From Lacticigenium naphthae DSM 19658 (lineage in GTDB: Bacteria; Bacillota; Bacilli; Lactobacillales; Carnobacteriaceae_A), in assembly GCF_000425865.1 (NCBI RefSeq), contig NZ_AUEG01000001.1, positions 434,001-498,000 on the forward strand: 64,000 nucleotides of DNA, read 5' to 3'. This document shows positions 8,997-17,876 of this stretch, one piece after another. The translations under genes were made by a program, and so were the position numbers. Each line of letters begins with the position of its first letter. The stretch's first letter is position 1. The notes beneath the pieces are model-generated. The model did not search any database. It worked only from the letters and a program-made list of their open reading frames with translations, and had not been told where the DNA came from.

Positions 8997-9680
8997 TCAA
9001 ATTAAGCCAAATAAGATAAATCCAACGGTGTTGATTGCAAAATTGGCAAACATATGTACAAGCCACGAGGGATAGATATTTTCAGACTTTTCATTCAAAT
9101 AATTAAAGATACAGCCACCAGTAAACAATCCTGCCATAGCTAATAGATGTATGCTCCAGTGAAACCATCCACTTGTCATACCAACATGATATAAAGCAAA
9201 TAGCAAAGCACTGAATACGTAAGCAAAGAGGCGTCCAGTATTTTCCTTCAAAATCAGAAAGGCGAAACCTCGAAAGAAAAATTCTTCCAGCAAAGAATTG
9301 ACAAAAGAAATATAAATGGCAACATATACAAAATTATGTTCATTGACACCCATATTTGCGGTTAATGACTCACGAATCGAGGACAAATCAATCTGATCTT
9401 TCAAAAAGACATAGGCAAATAGGATAACAGAGTAAACCCCCACACCCAGTAAAAATGCAAATTTGACATCTGACTTTCTAGGAACAAACAGCCTTTTCAA
9501 CCGACTATATTCATCTTTATACCTAAGAAAGTACCCCAAAGGAACAACTGAGAATAGAAAAATTTTCAAAATAGATTTGAACAGATATGGTAGTTGAACA
9601 AATCCATCTATTACACTCATACCTAAAGCTGATAGTGTTAGAGTTAGAATTAAAAATACACTTTTTCTGTTTATTTTCAT
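8997..9680 (-). CDS. CPBP-family intramembrane protease
   Basis: This 227-aa membrane protein has about seven hydrophobic segments. The Abi/CPBP (CAAX protease-like) motifs are complete: Glu132-Glu133 and Arg137 in LLEEFFFRGF, His165 in FALYHVG, and His209 with Asn213 in VHMFANF. Family members are membrane metalloproteases linked to prenyl-protein processing, bacteriocin immunity or stress signalling. No bacteriocin gene is visible nearby, so the role is open. The ribosome binding site GGGAG lies nine bases before the ATG at 9680. Confidence 0.85.
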   Translation of the reverse strand: MKINRKSVFLILTLTLSALGMSVIDGFVQLPYLFKSILKIFLFSVVPLGYFLRYKDEYSRLKRLFVPRKSDVKFAFLLGVGVYSVILFAYVFLKDQIDLSSIRESLTANMGVNEHNFVYVAIYISFVNSLLEEFFFRGFAFLILKENTGRLFAYVFSALLFALYHVGMTSGWFHWSIHLLAMAGLFTGGCIFNYLNEKSENIYPSWLVHMFANFAINTVGFILFGLI

Positions 9681-9797
9681 ATCATGAAACTCCCTTTACA
9701 ATAAATCAATCATTTGTAATTGCTATATTTACTGCTCTTTTATAATAGAAATAAAGTCATAGTTTCCGATTCGCGTACTATGAACAGTGTACTGTTT

Positions 9798-9992
9798 TTA
9801 TTTTTCTGAAATAAACAGTGTATCAACTGTTGTATTCAAGTTCCTCGCTAAATCAAAAGCAAGTTGTAATGATGGATCGTATTTTTCATTTTCAATTGCA
9901 TTAACAGTTTGTCTGGTGACTTTGCAGTAATCGGCCAATTCTTGTTGGGAAATCTTCTTTGCTTTGCGAAGTTCTTTAATTTGATTTTTCAT
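9798..9992 (-). CDS. XRE-family transcriptional regulator
   Basis: A 64-aa helix-turn-helix protein of the compact Cro/YgzD type: KNQIKELRKAKKISQQELADYC forms helices 1-2, VTRQTVNAIENEKYDPSL the recognition part, and LNTTVDTLFISEK the tail. I place the start at 9992 instead of an ATG five codons upstream, because this ATG overlaps the stop of the preceding membrane-protein gene as ATGA and has an AGGATGG ribosome binding site. It is translationally coupled to that gene and probably represses its own operon. Confidence 0.85.
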   Translation of the reverse strand: MKNQIKELRKAKKISQQELADYCKVTRQTVNAIENEKYDPSLQLAFDLARNLNTTVDTLFISEK

Positions 9993-10279
9993 CGGCTTAC
10001 AAACCATCCTGATCCAAGTAAAATCACTGAAAGAATTAAAGCAGCACTAATCATTTTAATGAATTTTTTGTCTTCATTCAATTTAGATAAGTAATATTGT
10101 TCAACTGAAACTAGAAAAGTAGTTGAAAGTATAGCAATCAACAGAAGGATACTGCGTTCTCCACTGTTCAACAGACTTTGAATGCCACCTATGATAAACA
10201 AAGCTAGAATGGTAACCACCCATGTTATTTTAACAGCCTTGTCTGCTATCTTTTGTTCCATTTCGTCCTTTTTATGCAT
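9989..10279 (-). CDS. Small membrane protein, operon partner of the XRE regulator
   Basis: A 96-aa protein with a charged N-terminus (MHKKDEMEQKIADKA) and three hydrophobic segments (about 18-35, 43-60, 77-92). Pairs of a three-helix membrane protein and a 65-70-aa XRE regulator are common in Bacillota, but the role is not established. The start follows GGAGGATCCGAC. Transcription probably begins at the promoter at 10319-10347, and the palindrome AAACATGTTT (10300-10309) lies near the transcription start. Confidence 0.7.
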   Translation of the reverse strand: MHKKDEMEQKIADKAVKITWVVTILALFIIGGIQSLLNSGERSILLLIAILSTTFLVSVEQYYLSKLNEDKKFIKMISAALILSVILLGSGWFVSR

Positions 10280-10299
10280 GTCGGATCCTCCTTTTTGTC

Positions 10300-10347
10300 A
10301 AACATGTTTTACATTACCAGATTATCAAAGCTGAACAATATTGTCAA
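10300..10347 (-). promoter_or_regulatory. Promoter and candidate operator of the membrane-protein/XRE operon
   Basis: On the minus strand a perfect -35 TTGACA (10342-10347) is followed after exactly 17 bp by TAATCT (10319-10324). Downstream, near the expected transcription start, is the 10-bp palindrome AAACATGTTT (10300-10309), a plausible site for the XRE protein. The operator role is inferred. Confidence 0.7.
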
Positions 10348-10769
10348 ATACTCTTTACATTTTTAGATTTGCCTATTCACGCTTATAAAATATATCTTCT
10401 TCATGTTGGTCTATTATATTATTTTATTAAATACAAGTTCATAGTTTCATTTATTGTACTTATAAACGATACAAGCCTCCTAAAATGTGCAAAAAAAAAG
10501 AGTAGAATGATCTACTCTGAAAAAAATCTATTTTTTTTCACAAAAACGGTTTGTTCCTAAAAGCTTTATCTTATTTTCTTGTTAGCAATACAACTGTCTC
10601 AACATGCTTGGAGTTGCATTGATAGCTATCAATTAAAATTGTTCCAAGCTCTTTTTTATCAAGGGTCGTTTACGGGAATATATCCAAGAATGAGTGTCGT
10701 ATAGGGGAACAAATCAACCTATAATACATTTTCAGTTAATCAAACGAGTAGAAGATTATTTAAATTCTT
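10348..10769. other. Intergenic region with a terminator
   Basis: Only the hairpin at 10499-10518 stands out. A rightward frame at 10369-10560 crosses it and lacks a ribosome binding site. Confidence 0.4.
10499..10518. terminator. Hairpin terminator
   Basis: AGAGTAGA and TCTACTCT form a perfect 8-bp stem around ATGA, preceded by nine A residues and followed by A and T tracts. It lies downstream of the HD-protein gene (ends 10770) and can end the leftward TetR-to-HD transcript. Confidence 0.7.
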
Positions 10770-11300
10770 CTACTTACTGATTCTGCTTTCGTATGTTTTA
10801 AGCTGATTGGTATTTGAGCTTAATAAATTCAATGTCTCAGTAAAGGCGCAATATTTATCTACCATCAAGGCAACATATGACTCCTTATATCTTGGTAGCC
10901 TTAATGTTAATGGCCACATATGTTTTTCAATAATGTCCTTCTCAATATTATTCAGTGCAAAATACTCATTAGCATTTTGCAATGCTATACCAGGATGAAC
11001 AAGTCCATGTAGCCCATTGTAAGTTTTTTTATCAGCGTGCCAGTCATACAAGAAAAAATCATGAAGCAACCCACCCCTTGCTGCAGAATGGTAGTCCAGC
11101 CCCAGTTTCTTGCATAATCGAAAACTTATATACGACACATGTAGACTGTGGGAGTAACAACTAATATCCCCATGTTGCATATAATCTTTCATTGATTTTA
11201 CCTTTTCGTGATCAATCAAATCATAAACACAATCCCAATATTCCTTTTCAAGGTTGAAATTTATTTTTAAATTCAGTTTTGATTTTATTAACTCTACCAT
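10770..11300 (-). CDS. HD-domain phosphohydrolase-like protein
   Basis: This 176-aa protein carries the metal-binding HD pattern: His51 in YSHSLHVSY, His80-Asp81 in LLHDFFLYDWH, His residues around 98-102 and Asp148 in MVDKYCAF. Such proteins are metal-dependent phosphohydrolases acting on nucleotides or phosphate esters; the substrate is unknown. The start lies inside the upstream CmpB-like gene, giving a 53-bp overlap, with a GAGGAG ribosome binding site eight bases before the ATG, so the two are co-translated. It is the last gene of the leftward TetR run. Confidence 0.75.
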   Translation of the reverse strand: MVELIKSKLNLKINFNLEKEYWDCVYDLIDHEKVKSMKDYMQHGDISCYSHSLHVSYISFRLCKKLGLDYHSAARGGLLHDFFLYDWHADKKTYNGLHGLVHPGIALQNANEYFALNNIEKDIIEKHMWPLTLRLPRYKESYVALMVDKYCAFTETLNLLSSNTNQLKTYESRISK

Positions 11301-11967
11301 TCAAAATTCTCCTCACATCGCGATTTAAAATGCCCGCATTTAGGAATAGTAATCTAGGAAAGGCAAGAAATATCCTTTTATATTTTATAACCTTATCTTT
11401 ATATATACGCACCGATAGTTCAGAATAAAGTAAAATTGCTTTTCTTAAATCCAATACATCAACAATAGATTTTGTAGTGTCAATAATAAAATAAACAATG
11501 AGAATGATAGCAGCAGAATTTTTTAACTGAACTGGAATGATATGGACTAAATTTGTAACAATTGGATGGATTATCTGAATTAATGCAAAGGCAAGCACTC
11601 CCCACAAAATGGAGTATTTAATACATATATACCCTTTTAGGTTCAAAATATTATCGCTGTAATCCCACCATTTTGAATGGAATATTTTTTCCAATGCAAA
11701 TCCTGTAACAAACTCCAATATCGTAACTAATAATATTGAAACAATCAAATTCATAATCAACAATAAAGATTTACCATCTATAGAAAATGGACTCCAATTA
11801 AAATATGAAACGATTAGAACCCCGCCAAATCCATAGATCGGCGTAAAGGGTCCTATCAGGAATCCTCTATTGATAAATTTTCTTTCTATTATACTTGCAA
11901 ATACAGTTTCAAGTACCCATCCTAAGAACGAATAAATCGTAAAAAAAAGTATTATATCAACTGCCAT
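11248..11967 (-). CDS. CmpB-like putative ABC-transporter permease (PF06541 type)
   Basis: A 239-aa membrane protein opening with FFTIYSFLGWVLETVFASI and NRGFLIGPFTPIYGFG, the hallmark of the PF06541 'putative ABC-transporter type IV' family. Six hydrophobic segments fill the first 170 residues, followed by a basic cytoplasmic tail. No ATPase partner is encoded nearby, and the family's transport function is not firmly shown. In many Bacillota it neighbours HD-domain genes, as here. The ATG follows GGAG at the usual distance. Confidence 0.75.
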   Translation of the reverse strand: MAVDIILFFTIYSFLGWVLETVFASIIERKFINRGFLIGPFTPIYGFGGVLIVSYFNWSPFSIDGKSLLLIMNLIVSILLVTILEFVTGFALEKIFHSKWWDYSDNILNLKGYICIKYSILWGVLAFALIQIIHPIVTNLVHIIPVQLKNSAAIILIVYFIIDTTKSIVDVLDLRKAILLYSELSVRIYKDKVIKYKRIFLAFPRLLFLNAGILNRDVRRILNGRVNKIKTEFKNKFQP

Positions 11968-12007
11968 ATTAATTTTTCTCCTCTATAGTTAATTATCATT
12001 GATTAGG

Positions 12008-13699
12008 TTATATTCGTTTTGATCTGAAAATTGCAATAATCAGTGCAACAAAGGTAATTACTGCTAGGATAAGGCTGCCTCTTAGTATTGTACTTGTGAC
12101 TGCTATAAAATCAGACCCTCCCACATCAGTTAAACTTAATCCAATGATCGTTCCTGCTATTACAATACTTAAAGATAGTAAAACTAGGCTGATTGATAAC
12201 CGGCTAAATGCCTTATCAAGCTTTTGCGCATATCGGTCTGCCTCTTTAAGTTTAAGTTGCACAGTAAAGTCATCGTGTTCCATTTTATCTAGAAAATTCA
12301 AGAAAATAGACGGGAATTTTCGAACAAGATTACCGTAGTCCATGGCACCACCCAGGATTTCCCTGCCAATTTTTTCTGGGGTAATTAATGTAAAAACCAA
12401 CTTTCCAGCAATAGGTTCGGCAATTTCCAGGACATTTAGCTCTGGATCCAATTTTTCAACCAACCCTTCCAGAGTAATAAGGGATTTGGCAAGCATAGTA
12501 AATTCTCCAGGAATCATAATATTATATGAAAATGCTAAATCAAAAATTCCATTAAAAATTTCACCGATTTTAATTTGACTCAATGGAACTGACAATACTT
12601 GATCTCTCAATCGATCAATATCTTTTTCCAGGTTTCTCATATTGATTCTTTCTGACATTGCGTCAAGTTCAACAATTGCTTGAACAATCAGTTTACTATC
12701 TTTCAGCGTTATCCCCATCAACATTTTCAGGAATTGGTTTTTCCTATGAGTGTTCAATTGTCCTATCATACCTAAATCTAAAAATGCTATTGTATTATTC
12801 TCAAGCACCATTATATTTCCTGGATGAGGATCCCCGTGGAAGAAACCATCCCGTAATATCTGATATAAAAGAGAATTAGCTAAATTTCTTGCAATTATCG
12901 TTTTATCTAGCCCTAATTGATCTAATGCTTCAAAATTCTTTAACGAAGTCCCTTTGATTTCTTCCATTGTTAAAACACGATTAGTTGTATGAATCCAACT
13001 AATCTCTGGAACAATTACATTAGCATCATCCTTGAAATTCACTTTAAAAGTTTCTGCATTTTCTCCTTCTAATCTAAAGTCTAATTCATTCGATAAAGTG
13101 GTTTCAAATTCTTCAACCATTTTGCTAAAGCTATAAAGTTTTCCAAACCTAGTTCGATTATCAATAAAATCTGCCAGATCTTTTAATATACCTAAATCAA
13201 GCTCAATATTTTTCTCGATATTTGGTCTTTGAACTTTTACTACCACTTCTTTACCCGCTAATAATTTTGCACGATGGACTTGACCAATAGAAGCTGCAGC
13301 TATAGGTTCCTCTTTAAACTCTCTGAATATGTTTTCAAGTTTATCTCCCAACTCAAATTCTATTACTTCTCTTACTTCATTTATGGGAAATGGGGCCACT
13401 GCATCTTGAAGTTTTTCCAGTTCGTGTATAATGTCACGGGGCAATAAGTCCGGTCTTGTACTCATGATTTGACCTAATTTTATAAATGTCGGTCCCAATT
13501 CTTCGAAAGATAATCTCAACCTCTCCCCAACTGATAATTTTGAAATTTCCCTCTCTGTATATTCTTTGGTTTGCTTCTCTATTTTAAGATATTTAAGGAT
13601 ACCCAATCTGTCTATTAAGGTGCCAAATCCATGATTTATAAAAATCGTAACGATTTGCCTGGATCTCTTAAATTTTCTATATTTACCAACCGCCATCAT
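12008..13699 (-). CDS. ABC1/UbiB-family atypical kinase
   Basis: The 563-aa protein has the UbiB/ADCK signature. The KLGQ motif (residues 74-77, in FIKLGQIMSTRPDLLP) replaces the usual glycine loop, AAASIGQVHRAKL gives the Ala-rich loop, VVVKVQRP carries the ATP-site Lys, GFFHGDPHPGNIMV is the catalytic loop and LDLGMIG the metal-binding DFG equivalent. Two hydrophobic helices at the C-terminus anchor it in the membrane. Family members support quinone or isoprenoid-lipid metabolism as ATPases. It lies between DegV and CmpB-like genes in a run that also holds a phasin and a TetR regulator, hinting at a lipid-related task (inference). Confidence 0.9.
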   Translation of the reverse strand: MMAVGKYRKFKRSRQIVTIFINHGFGTLIDRLGILKYLKIEKQTKEYTEREISKLSVGERLRLSFEELGPTFIKLGQIMSTRPDLLPRDIIHELEKLQDAVAPFPINEVREVIEFELGDKLENIFREFKEEPIAAASIGQVHRAKLLAGKEVVVKVQRPNIEKNIELDLGILKDLADFIDNRTRFGKLYSFSKMVEEFETTLSNELDFRLEGENAETFKVNFKDDANVIVPEISWIHTTNRVLTMEEIKGTSLKNFEALDQLGLDKTIIARNLANSLLYQILRDGFFHGDPHPGNIMVLENNTIAFLDLGMIGQLNTHRKNQFLKMLMGITLKDSKLIVQAIVELDAMSERINMRNLEKDIDRLRDQVLSVPLSQIKIGEIFNGIFDLAFSYNIMIPGEFTMLAKSLITLEGLVEKLDPELNVLEIAEPIAGKLVFTLITPEKIGREILGGAMDYGNLVRKFPSIFLNFLDKMEHDDFTVQLKLKEADRYAQKLDKAFSRLSISLVLLSLSIVIAGTIIGLSLTDVGGSDFIAVTSTILRGSLILAVITFVALIIAIFRSKRI

Positions 13700-13840
13700 T
13701 TATCACCACTCAGTCTAATCTCATTTTTTGTAAAAAGAAATAGCAGATATAGATTGAAAAGACGCCCTGTCATCTATATCTGCTTAAACATTAGTAAGCT
13801 AATATACCTTTTTTTAATCTTATTGGAAACGACAACATAA

Positions 13841-14707
13841 CTATCTTTCTTTCCCTAAAAAAAACACACCTACCATGTCTGGTCCTGTATGGGTCCCTAT
13901 AACTGGCCCTAAACTATTTATTACTATATCTTTGGGCGTTGTCTCACTTAGAATCAGAGATTTTAGATACTCTGCATCCTCTATACAATCACCATGAACG
14001 ATGTATATCATCTGTTCTTCTGGTTTAATGGCACGAGTTTTATATTCTTCAAATAAAGTCCTAATTGATTTTTTTCTTCCTCTAACTTTTTTTACAACGT
14101 TAAGGCTTCCATCACTAGAGACATGTAAAACCGGTTTAACTTCAAGCAATCCACCTATAGCTGCACTGGTGGCTGAAATTCGTCCCCCCCTCTTTAGATG
14201 TTCCAAACTATCTATAGTAAACCAGTGATTTACCTTAAGTTTGTTAGCCTCAATCCAATCTACGATTTCTTGTTTAGATTTTCCTTGTTTTAACATCTCG
14301 CACGCATAATACACCAATAAGCCCTGACCAGCAGTAGCGCTTTTTGAATCAATCACTGTTATATCTGCTTCTGGTTCCGCTTCCATTATTTCATTTCTAG
14401 CTAGAACGGAACCATTAAACGTTTCACTTAGAGCAGATGAGAAACCTATATAGATAACAGAATCTCTTTTTGAAACTAAACTTCTAAACTCATTTTCAAA
14501 AGTATATGCAGTAATCTGAGCAGTTGTTGGCATACTTCCATTTCGAATTCCGTCGTAAAATTCCTTGTAACTTAAAGATTTCCCAAAATCATCTGTGTAA
14601 TTAATCCCATTTAGTACATAGGTAAACGGAATAACATGTACGTTGTTTTGGGAAATATATTCAACAGGCAAATCACAATTTGAGTCGGTAACAATAACTA
14701 TTCCCAT
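13841..14707 (-). CDS. DegV-family fatty-acid-binding protein
   Basis: A 288-aa DegV protein. It opens GIVIVTDSNCDLPVEYI, the family start with the conserved Asp-Ser, and carries NGSMPTTAQIT (the lipid carboxylate-binding loop), IGFSSALSETFN and KRGGRISATSAAIGGLLEVKPVL. DegV (FakB-like) proteins bind fatty acids and hand them to a FakA kinase. No kinase is encoded here, so the partner would lie elsewhere. GGAGGCGTT precedes the ATG. It shares the strand and probably the transcript of the TetR-phasin group upstream. Confidence 0.92.
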   Translation of the reverse strand: MGIVIVTDSNCDLPVEYISQNNVHVIPFTYVLNGINYTDDFGKSLSYKEFYDGIRNGSMPTTAQITAYTFENEFRSLVSKRDSVIYIGFSSALSETFNGSVLARNEIMEAEPEADITVIDSKSATAGQGLLVYYACEMLKQGKSKQEIVDWIEANKLKVNHWFTIDSLEHLKRGGRISATSAAIGGLLEVKPVLHVSSDGSLNVVKKVRGRKKSIRTLFEEYKTRAIKPEEQMIYIVHGDCIEDAEYLKSLILSETTPKDIVINSLGPVIGTHTGPDMVGVFFLGKER

Positions 14708-14803
14708 TTCTAACGCCTCCCAATTAATAAATTGCTCAGCTAAAACTTTACCAACATATAAAAACCAACCATTGTTCTGTCTTTTAGCTGACCAATCATA
14801 ATT

Positions 14804-15154
14804 TTATTTTTTTAACTCATTTATATCCTTCTTTGTAGCTATTTCTTTCTCTTTTAATATATCAATTAACTCTTCTCTTATAATCTTTCTGAAGTCCTCT
14901 TTTTCCATGAGATCTTCTTTACGGGCAATATCTTTCGCATCTAGCGCTTCTAAAATTTCATCCTTGACCATTTTCTTGAAATCATTACGTTGATCTTCGC
15001 CTTTTTTTACTAAATCATTAACCAGATCCTTTGCATCTTTCCTAGTAACTTCACCTTTATTCACTAATTCATCAACTACTTCTTCAATTTTTTCTCTAGA
15101 GTAAGAAAACAACCCCAACCCTAAATTGACTGACTTTTCAATTAATCCTGACAT
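14804..15154 (-). CDS. Phasin-like coiled-coil protein
   Basis: A 116-aa, highly charged, almost entirely helical protein. After a short hydrophobic start (MSGLIEKSVNLGLGLFSYS) come heptad-like stretches such as KIEEVVDELVNKGEVTRKDAKDL in several degenerate repeats of about 30 residues. This is how the Bacillota 'phasin family' (PHA-granule-associated or PhaF-like) annotation usually looks. No PHA synthase is visible, so binding to a lipid surface or to a neighbour protein is only a guess. It sits 25 bp downstream of tetR. Confidence 0.7.
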   Translation of the reverse strand: MSGLIEKSVNLGLGLFSYSREKIEEVVDELVNKGEVTRKDAKDLVNDLVKKGEDQRNDFKKMVKDEILEALDAKDIARKEDLMEKEDFRKIIREELIDILKEKEIATKKDINELKK

Positions 15155-15179
15155 AATAAATTACCTCACTTTCATATAA

Positions 15180-15755
15180 TTATTCAAATAAAATTTGCAT
15201 GGCATTTAATGCTTCCGGTAATTCTTCATCTTGGTCAAGTAAAACCTGAATACCTGTACCAAACATCGACCCCAAAATTAAACGAGACAAATTTTTTGTA
15301 GAATAGCCTTTTAATTCTTTTAATTGAAGATCTTTAAAAATATACTTTTCAATCATGTCCGATAAATCTTTAAATAATTCACTAAGCAAACTACTGAATA
15401 CAGGAGACCAAATTGCTAAACCTGTAAAATCATAGAGCAATCTAAAAAGTTCCGGATTGTGCTGCAACATATTTTTAAAGTAATTAATTAAGCCTTTTGC
15501 TCTTTTCTGAGGTGAATTTTCCTGCTTTAATGATGCTTCAATCTCCTTTAAATACTTTAAAATCATCATTCTTACAACTTCTTTAAACAGTCCCTCCTTA
15601 TTTTTAAAATAATAGTTTATCTGGCTTAACACTACTTCCGCTTCATCAGCAATGTCCCTCATCGATACGTTGGCATAACCTCTAGTCGAAATGCACGCAT
15701 AAGCTGCTGATAATATTTTTTCAGATTGAGTTTGTTCATTTGTTTCGTTAATCAC
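15180..15755 (-). CDS. TetR-family transcriptional regulator
   Basis: A 191-aa TetR protein. The HTH covers about residues 12-55 (KILSAAYACISTRGYANVSM, RDIADEAEV, NYYFKNKEGLF), followed by a variable ligand-binding helical domain. The start is GTG at 15753-15755, preceded by AGGTGATGG. A strong sigma-A-type promoter and an imperfect palindrome at the transcription start lie directly upstream, so self-repression of the whole TetR-phasin-DegV-UbiB-CmpB-HD run is likely. The ligand is unknown; the neighbours suggest an acyl compound. The integrated element begins just behind this promoter. Confidence 0.88.
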   Translation of the reverse strand: MINETNEQTQSEKILSAAYACISTRGYANVSMRDIADEAEVVLSQINYYFKNKEGLFKEVVRMMILKYLKEIEASLKQENSPQKRAKGLINYFKNMLQHNPELFRLLYDFTGLAIWSPVFSSLLSELFKDLSDMIEKYIFKDLQLKELKGYSTKNLSRLILGSMFGTGIQVLLDQDEELPEALNAMQILFE

Positions 15756-15774
15756 AACACCATCACCTCACAAT

Positions 15775-15829
15775 TCGGTCGTTCGTCCGATTTATATTTT
15801 ATGATAATATTTTTTGACCAGTTTGTCAA
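15775..15829 (-). promoter_or_regulatory. TetR promoter with overlapping palindromic operator
   Basis: Minus strand: -35 TTGACA (15824-15829), 17-bp spacer, -10 TATCAT (15801-15806). Ten bases further down is TCGGACGAACGACCGA (15775-15790), an imperfect palindrome of the size bound by TetR dimers, placed over the expected start of transcription. The binding role is inferred. Confidence 0.75.
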
Positions 15830-15867
15830 CAACTAAAATGATAACCACTAGTTCCCTTTAGCTAAGT

Positions 15868-15895
15868 AAAACGGGTCAATTCTATAATCCGTTTT
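15868..15895 (-). terminator. Weak terminator at the left end of the element
   Basis: AAAACGG and CCGTTTT form a 7-bp stem with a 14-nt loop, directly after the stop of the last recombinase gene. The T-run is short. The attachment core probably lies within or just left of this hairpin (inference). Confidence 0.45.
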
Positions 15896-17458
15896 TTATA
15901 CTTCAATTTCAAAGCCAGATTTGAAGCTGATCACAAAGTGTTCTTCGTACACCGTGACGCTTTGGATCAGCTTCCTTACTAGCGTGTCATCATACAGTAG
16001 GGTGCGATATTTGTTCCTGCGGATAAATCCTATCAGTTCGTTGATCCGCTTATTCTCACCACTTAAGGATGCATCTTCCACAAGAAGGCTCTGTCGCTCT
16101 TCACGGAGCTTATCAATCTCATCAGCTAGGAATTCGTAATCTTTTCCCTTGTTGGCAAGGCTGATTACTTCTTTCTGCTTTTCCTCTAGTAGTTTGTTAA
16201 TTTCTGAAATCTTATATTCTGTGGTGTCGCCAATTACCGCATGGATGTTTTCTTCCAGTGTTCTTATCATATTATCTCCACCGGCAAGGAGCTTGTTAAT
16301 GGCAGTCATAACCGCATCATATAAATCACCTTCTTTTACAGTTCGGTTTCTGCATACTTTGGGACCTTGCTCGATTCTTGTAACGCATCGCCAAACAAAC
16401 TCTTTTCTTCCACGTATGTTCCAGTAGACACGTCTGTAAATGTCACCGCAATCTCCGCAGAAGGTTATGGTACTCAAAGCGTATTTACTGCTATATAGTC
16501 TTTTGTTCTTGTCAGCACCTGTGTAAATATTATTCCTGCGATGAAGTTCTTCCTGAGCCTGTAAAAATAATTCCTTTGGTATGATCGCCTCATGGCTATT
16601 TTCAACATAATATTGCGGTACATGGCCTTCATTCTTGACTCTTTTCTTTGTAAGAAAATCCACAGTGAAGGTCTTCTGTAATAGGGCATCCCCGATGTAC
16701 TTTTCGTTCAAGAGAATCTTCTTTATGGTCTCCGGTCGCCATCTTGGTTTTCCTGCAGCTGTCAAAATACCGTCCTTCTCAAGATCCCTTCCAATGCCCG
16801 CTAGACTTTTACCTTCAAGGTACTCTCTGTAAATACGTTTTATGATTTCGGCCTCTTCAGGAACAATGATCAGGTTGCCTTCTTCATCTTTCGTGTACCC
16901 CATAAAGCGATTGTGGTTGACCTGAACTTTGCCTTGCTGATACCGATACTGAAGTCCAAGTTTAACATTCTGTGAAAGACTCTGACTCTCTTGCTGCGCG
17001 AGGGATGCCATAATGGTCAGAAGCACCTCCCCCTTGGCGTCCATTGTATTGATATTCTCTTTCTCGAAAAACACGGATATGTTCTTATCCTTGAGCTGCC
17101 TAATATACTTTAGGCAGTCCAGAGTGTTCCGGGCAAATCGACTGATGGATTTTGTAATAACCAGATCGATGTTCCCCTCCATGCACTCGTCAATCATGCG
17201 ATTGAACTCTTCTCGTTTTTTCGTGTTCGTGCCTGAAATACCGTCATCTGCAAATATGCCTGCAAACTCCCATTCAGCATTTTTCTTTATGAACTCGGTG
17301 TAATGAGCCACCTGCACCTCATAGCTTGAATTCTGCTCTTCAGTTTCTGTTGAAACTCGGCAATAAGCAGCAACACGTAGTTTCTTTACTTTTTCTTTTG
17401 CGGCTGTACTTCCCACCCTTTTTCGTGCTGGAATTACAGTTATGTTTTTCTCGGCCAC
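15896..17458 (-). CDS. Large serine recombinase (third gene of the recombinase operon)
   Basis: A 520-aa site-specific recombinase. The N-terminal resolvase domain has the nucleophile Ser36 in [13 protein letters not shown] and the conserved [16 protein letters not shown] and [11 protein letters not shown] segments. A recombinase domain follows ([25 protein letters not shown]), then a zinc ribbon (CGDCG ... WRC ... VCRNR) and a long coiled coil. It starts with GTG at 17456-17458, after GAGGTG and one base beyond the stop of the preceding gene. Its place at the end of the element, with two sister genes, indicates that it drives integration and excision. Confidence 0.92.
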   Translation of the reverse strand: MAEKNITVIPARKRVGSTAAKEKVKKLRVAAYCRVSTETEEQNSSYEVQVAHYTEFIKKNAEWEFAGIFADDGISGTNTKKREEFNRMIDECMEGNIDLVITKSISRFARNTLDCLKYIRQLKDKNISVFFEKENINTMDAKGEVLLTIMASLAQQESQSLSQNVKLGLQYRYQQGKVQVNHNRFMGYTKDEEGNLIIVPEEAEIIKRIYREYLEGKSLAGIGRDLEKDGILTAAGKPRWRPETIKKILLNEKYIGDALLQKTFTVDFLTKKRVKNEGHVPQYYVENSHEAIIPKELFLQAQEELHRRNNIYTGADKNKRLYSSKYALSTITFCGDCGDIYRRVYWNIRGRKEFVWRCVTRIEQGPKVCRNRTVKEGDLYDAVMTAINKLLAGGDNMIRTLEENIHAVIGDTTEYKISEINKLLEEKQKEVISLANKGKDYEFLADEIDKLREERQSLLVEDASLSGENKRINELIGFIRRNKYRTLLYDDTLVRKLIQSVTVYEEHFVISFKSGFEIEV

Positions 17459-17459
17459 T

Positions 17460-17876
17460 TTACACCTCGCTTTCTATCAGACTATACAGGTACTCCGCTC
17501 GCCCTACTGGATCATCTGGAAGCTTACCTTCTGATTTTCTCATTTTAAATCGCTCTATAGGCGGGGGTGCACTAAAAGCTGCAAGCTCTGCAATCCTCCC
17601 TAGGTCCTTCGCACGCTTACTTCTAGCTTCCTCAGCTTTATCGAATGTTTCTTTATCGATGATCGCTGGATACACGTCATTACCGAGATAGTTGATGTTT
17701 TTCAAAATAAGTCCCATGGATGAATGTGTCTTCTGAATACCCGCCTGTTCACCGGCCACAGCAAGGGAAAGTCCTGAAATGTACTTTTCAAAGAAATCCC
17801 TTACTTGATCCGCAGCCCTTTCTTCAACAGTAACAACTCCGTCCGTAATTGCATATCCGTATGGTACATAGGCCAT
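17460..17876 (-). CDS. Recombinase-domain protein without a catalytic domain
   Basis: This 138-aa protein lies between the two large recombinases and matches only the 'recombinase' DNA-binding domain (PF07508 type): [33 protein letters not shown], then [20 protein letters not shown] and [18 protein letters not shown]. The resolvase domain with the serine nucleophile, the zinc ribbon and the coiled coil are all absent. The ATG touches the upstream stop (TAAATG) and its own TAA is one base before the next GTG, so it is a designed operon member rather than a fragment. It may be an accessory DNA-binding or directionality factor (inference). Confidence 0.8.
   Translation of the reverse strand: MAYVPYGYAITDGVVTVEERAADQVRDFFEKYISGLSLAVAGEQAGIQKTHSSMGLILKNINYLGNDVYPAIIDKETFDKAEEARSKRAKDLGRIAELAAFSAPPPIERFKMRKSEGKLPDDPVGRAEYLYSLIESEV

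Noticed and set aside
8732-9005. Two overlapping rightward frames of 73 and 61 aa
   Set aside because: They cross the palindromic terminator at 8799-8820 and have no similarity I can recognise.
10369-10560. Rightward 63-aa frame
   Set aside because: It spans the terminator at 10499-10518.
17460-17876. Truncated recombinase pseudogene
   Set aside because: Clean start and stop, tight coupling to both neighbours and no remains of a catalytic domain argue for a functional small protein.
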